Positions 5,875-7,971 of a stretch of DNA of 7,971 nt are shown here, piece by piece (the first letter of the stretch is position 1; the number at the start of each line of letters is the position of its first letter). Position numbers and translations under genes: made by a program. Below the pieces are notes generated by a model. That model saw nothing but the letters and a program-made list of their open reading frames with translations, was not told the DNA's origin and did no database searches. Source of the DNA: Deferribacteraceae bacterium (lineage in GTDB: Bacteria > Chrysiogenota > Deferribacteres > Deferribacterales > JAISNW01); assembly GCA_031278965.1 (NCBI GenBank), contig JAITJJ010000014.1:1-7971 (forward strand), in the 5' to 3' direction.

Positions 5875-6992
5875 CTAACAATCTCCAGATTTTTTGCCGC
5901 TTTTTGGGCGCGGGGGGCAAGGATGCCGTCGCAGTAGGCGCCGTCTTTCTCATCGCCGCTTCTATAGAGATACGCGCAACCGCGCACCTGATTTACCTCC
6001 CCGAAATTCCCCAATATATACATATAGCCGAGCGCCTTATATGAGATTGTATAGCCTTGCCTTATACTTTTAATAAACCACTCCCGTGCGGCTTCCGGAT
6101 CTGCTTCCACACCGAAACCGCTTCTGTAAAAGATTCCCAGACGATTTTCCGAAAATCCGCCGTCTGTGCCGACAGATTTTAGATAGAGACTGACCGCCCT
6201 GAGGTAATCTTTTTCAACGCCTATCCCGTTTTCGTAGAAAGAAGCCAACTTTGCGGCGGAGCGATTATCCCCTCTTTCCGCCGCCGCTTCATAGTAAAAC
6301 GCCGCTTCTTCAAAGTTCAGTTTTTTTTCAAGGAGAGCGCCCAAGAGATATATTCCCTCCGTATCCCCCGCATTATGAGCCTTTCTGTAATAGCTTTCCG
6401 CCGCCTCCCTGTCGCTTTCAACCCCTATCCCTTCTTCATAGAACTTTCCGACTTGCGTATAAGCCGGAGGATAGAGTCGGTGTGACGCTTCCAAAAAGTT
6501 GTTTAAGGCTTTCTCATAGTCAACGGGAATCCCTTTCCCGTAACGGTAAGCTAGCCCCGCCATATATAATGCTTCCGCCTCTCCGCTCTCCGTGGCGGAA
6601 ATTATCAGATCCGCTGCGGCGGCTTCATCCCGCGCAACCCCCAACCCCTCTGAATATAGGCGCGCAAGGCGCAGTTCGGCATAGGTATCTTTCTCCGCCA
6701 TGCGATAAAAACGAACTGCGGACAGATAGTTGCGCTCCCCCTCCGACAAAACCCCCAGATCATAAGCCGCTTCAATATCTCCCTGATTGGCGGCTTTCTG
6801 CAGCCAGCTTTTGGCAATCTCAATATCTTTGCCAACTTTTTCACCGATAAGATAATAGTAGCCGAGTTGTGACTGAGCGGACGCATCCCCGGCGCCCGCC
6901 CTCTGAATAAGCTCCTTTAACTCTGTTTCGGAAGCTAAGGCGGAGATTGAAAAAAGTATTACAATGAAGAGAGCAGCTTTCAAAGCGGACAT
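5871..6992 (-). CDS. Secreted Sel1-like tetratricopeptide repeat protein
   Basis: A 373-residue exported protein. Residues 1-20 form a signal peptide (MSALKAALFIVILFSISALA) with a likely signal peptidase I cut after A20. The rest is about nine Sel1-type repeats of about 36 residues, with recurring motifs such as AQSQLGYYYLIGEKVGKD, ALYMAGLAYRYGKGIPVD, YTQVGKFYEEGIGVESD, KLASFYENGIGVEKD and NRLGIFYRSGFGVEAD. Sel1 repeats build an alpha-solenoid that binds other proteins, so it is probably a periplasmic or surface scaffold; its partner is unknown. The C-terminal part departs from the repeat and holds the protein's only two cysteines (C339 and C354), which could form a disulfide outside the cytoplasm. 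The gene begins 8 bases after the activase stop with a poor ribosome binding site, implying coupled translation, and overlaps larB by 4 bases. Confidence 0.88.
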   Translation of the reverse strand: MSALKAALFIVILFSISALASETELKELIQRAGAGDASAQSQLGYYYLIGEKVGKDIEIAKSWLQKAANQGDIEAAYDLGVLSEGERNYLSAVRFYRMAEKDTYAELRLARLYSEGLGVARDEAAAADLIISATESGEAEALYMAGLAYRYGKGIPVDYEKALNNFLEASHRLYPPAYTQVGKFYEEGIGVESDREAAESYYRKAHNAGDTEGIYLLGALLEKKLNFEEAAFYYEAAAERGDNRSAAKLASFYENGIGVEKDYLRAVSLYLKSVGTDGGFSENRLGIFYRSGFGVEADPEAAREWFIKSIRQGYTISYKALGYMYILGNFGEVNQVRGCAYLYRSGDEKDGAYCDGILAPRAQKAAKNLEIVR

Positions 6993-7000
6993 TGTAAAAA

Positions 7001-7762
7001 TCAGAATTTTGCCGGAAGATTGAGTCCGCCTATGGCGCCGTTATATTGTGGGATAGGCAGCGGGGTTATGTCAAGGCGGGTGAGCTCCGTAAGAAAACCC
7101 AAAATTGCTTTTGAAGCAGCAACACCCCCTGCCGCAAATACTTTGTCAGATTTATAGCGGATAAGCTGCGGCGCCATCCGCCGCGCTACAGAGAGGTTTA
7201 CGCCGCTTGCAAGACGTTCAACCTTTTCCCCCTGTGCCAAAAGACCAATGAGCTCGCTTTCGCAGAATATGGCGCAGGTATCGGAGAGTTTGGCGGGAGA
7301 ATCGCTTGTCTGTATAAACTCTTCAACCGGAATATCAAGGATACGTGCCGCTTGCTCCACAAAACGGCCGGTAGATGCGGCGCATTTATCATTCATGGAA
7401 AAATCGTTAATGTAACCGTCTCTTGCCTGTATCACCTTGCTGTCTTGCCCTCCTATATCCACCAGGGTGAAGTTATTCTCCGCTGTCTGCACCTTTGCTC
7501 CGAAGAAGTGTGCTTTTATCTCTGAAATCGTTTCAGCGTTTACAAAGTTCATCAGATAGCGCCCATACCCTGTTGATACAATGGAAGCATTTTTTGTATC
7601 AATCCCCAGATCGTCCAGATCAATATAAACACCCTTATTTCCTCTTCTTATATACTTTTTATAGAATTCAACGGTGCTTTCTTTATAGAAATCATAGCCT
7701 TCTTCCTTTAAGACGGCGATTTTGATAAATCTGCTCCCAAGATCCACTGCTATCTTTTTCAT
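7001..7762 (-). CDS. 2-hydroxyacyl-CoA dehydratase-type activase (HgdC/BadF/BcrA family ATPase)
   Basis: This family hydrolyses ATP to push a single low-potential electron from its [4Fe-4S] cluster into a 2-hydroxyacyl-CoA dehydratase or benzoyl-CoA reductase-like partner. The 253-residue protein has the ASKHA-fold phosphate motif DLGSRFIKIAV (7-17), STGYGR (63-68), DIGGQDSKVI (102-111) and AAGGVAASKAI (210-220). C127 in NDKCAASTGRF and C163 in DTCAIFCESE match the two cysteines by which each subunit of the homodimer holds the shared cluster; C167 is an extra cysteine nearby. Length is typical of single-domain activases. ATG 7762 is chosen over TTG 7768 because GAGGA (7769-7773) sits 6 bases before the ATG. 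It is the first gene of the minus-strand operon. No dehydratase subunit is visible, so the substrate is unknown. Confidence 0.93.
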   Translation of the reverse strand: MKKIAVDLGSRFIKIAVLKEEGYDFYKESTVEFYKKYIRRGNKGVYIDLDDLGIDTKNASIVSTGYGRYLMNFVNAETISEIKAHFFGAKVQTAENNFTLVDIGGQDSKVIQARDGYINDFSMNDKCAASTGRFVEQAARILDIPVEEFIQTSDSPAKLSDTCAIFCESELIGLLAQGEKVERLASGVNLSVARRMAPQLIRYKSDKVFAAGGVAASKAILGFLTELTRLDITPLPIPQYNGAIGGLNLPAKF

Positions 7763-7768
7763 CTGCAA

Positions 7769-7847
7769 TCCTCAAAATGAGATAACTTTTAATGAAGCAA
7801 TACTTAAAACTATTAATAACTTTATCCCTTTCCGCCTTAAAACTCAA
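7769..7847 (-). promoter_or_regulatory. Upstream region of the activase-Sel1-larB-DUF6056 operon
   Basis: On the minus strand GAGGA (7769-7773) is the ribosome binding site of the activase. A candidate promoter is TTGAGT (7842-7847), a 17-base spacer and TAAAGT (7819-7824), each box matching consensus at four of six positions. The leader would be about 50 bases. No operator, riboswitch or attenuator is evident. Confidence 0.35.
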
Positions 7848-7959
7848 GGACAAATATCCTATGAACTTGGGCTATACCCGTGGAGATCGTGAGCGTCCGT
7901 TGAAGTTAAAGTTATTTTCCCTAGCAGAGTGGCGAGAGATAAAGCGCACAAGCGGATAA
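7792..7959 (+). CDS. Doubtful small ORF, 55 codons
   Basis: An ATG at 7792 opens a 55-residue frame (MKQYLKLLITLSLSALKLKD, then a basic C-terminal half with GYTRGDRERPLKLKLFSLAE) ending at TAA 7957-7959. The start lacks a good ribosome binding site, the product matches nothing I recognise, and the ORF lies divergently across the likely promoter region of the activase operon. The very basic composition could mean a small nucleic-acid-binding peptide or a gene remnant, but chance is as likely. An internal ATG at 7861 would give 32 residues. Confidence 0.2.
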   Translation: MKQYLKLLITLSLSALKLKDKYPMNLGYTRGDRERPLKLKLFSLAEWREIKRTSG

Positions 7960-7971
7960 AATAAGGTTTGT

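Noticed and set aside
6251..6850. 199-codon antisense ORF inside the Sel1 gene
   Set aside because: Low-complexity proline/serine-rich product, opposite a well supported repeat gene; a shadow of its alanine and glycine codons.
5871..6992. Tandem DNA repeats in the Sel1 gene as a DNA-level element
   Set aside because: The periodicity is at protein level; the repeats are too diverged in DNA to be a satellite or CRISPR array.
1..7971. tRNA, rRNA, CRISPR array or replication origin
   Set aside because: I read both strands for cloverleaf arms, conserved rRNA blocks, spaced repeats and clusters of DnaA boxes, and saw none I could support.

Overview
The window looks like a chromosomal stretch from an anaerobic, probably fermentative bacterium. 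The reasons are a 2-hydroxyacyl-CoA dehydratase-type activase (an oxygen-sensitive [4Fe-4S] ATPase family), the nickel-pincer cofactor enzyme LarB, and a four-cysteine flavodoxin-fold protein resembling iron-sulfur flavoproteins. I cannot assign a phylum from this sequence.

Layout. Positions 1-114 (+) are the last 37 codons of an IS1595/ISXO2-type transposase entering from the left. Next comes a poorly conserved zone (115-1179). It holds an unrecognised 158-codon ORF with a strong ribosome binding site (290-766). Its reading frame continues past a TGA for another 100 codons (767-1069), so it is a broken gene, a readthrough gene or, less likely, a selenocysteine gene. A SulP-family anion transporter with a C-terminal STAS domain follows on + (1180-2868). 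It converges on a minus-strand pair: a 47-residue helix-turn-helix peptide that is the N-terminal stump of an IS3-family OrfA (3447-3590), and a flavodoxin-like protein (2908-3450). The stump's TGA overlaps the flavodoxin start in an ATGA arrangement.

The right half is a tightly packed minus-strand operon of four genes, read from right to left: acyl-CoA dehydratase activase (7001-7762), secreted Sel1-repeat protein (5871-6992), larB (5176-5874) and a DUF6056-like polytopic membrane protein (3654-5153). The junctions are an 8-bp gap, a 4-bp ATGA overlap and a 22-bp gap. The last 200 bases are the operon's upstream region and contain a 55-codon ORF of doubtful status.

How the genes may work together. 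LarB makes the precursor of the nickel-pincer cofactor used by LarA-type 2-hydroxyacid racemases/epimerases. HgdC-type activases start the radical dehydration of (R)-2-hydroxyacyl-CoAs. Their linkage suggests a shared role in 2-hydroxyacid (for example lactate) metabolism, but this is inference: neither LarA, LarC or LarE nor a dehydratase is present in the window. Two separate transposon remnants show past mobile-element activity. One of them appears to supply the promoter and leader of the flavodoxin-like gene.
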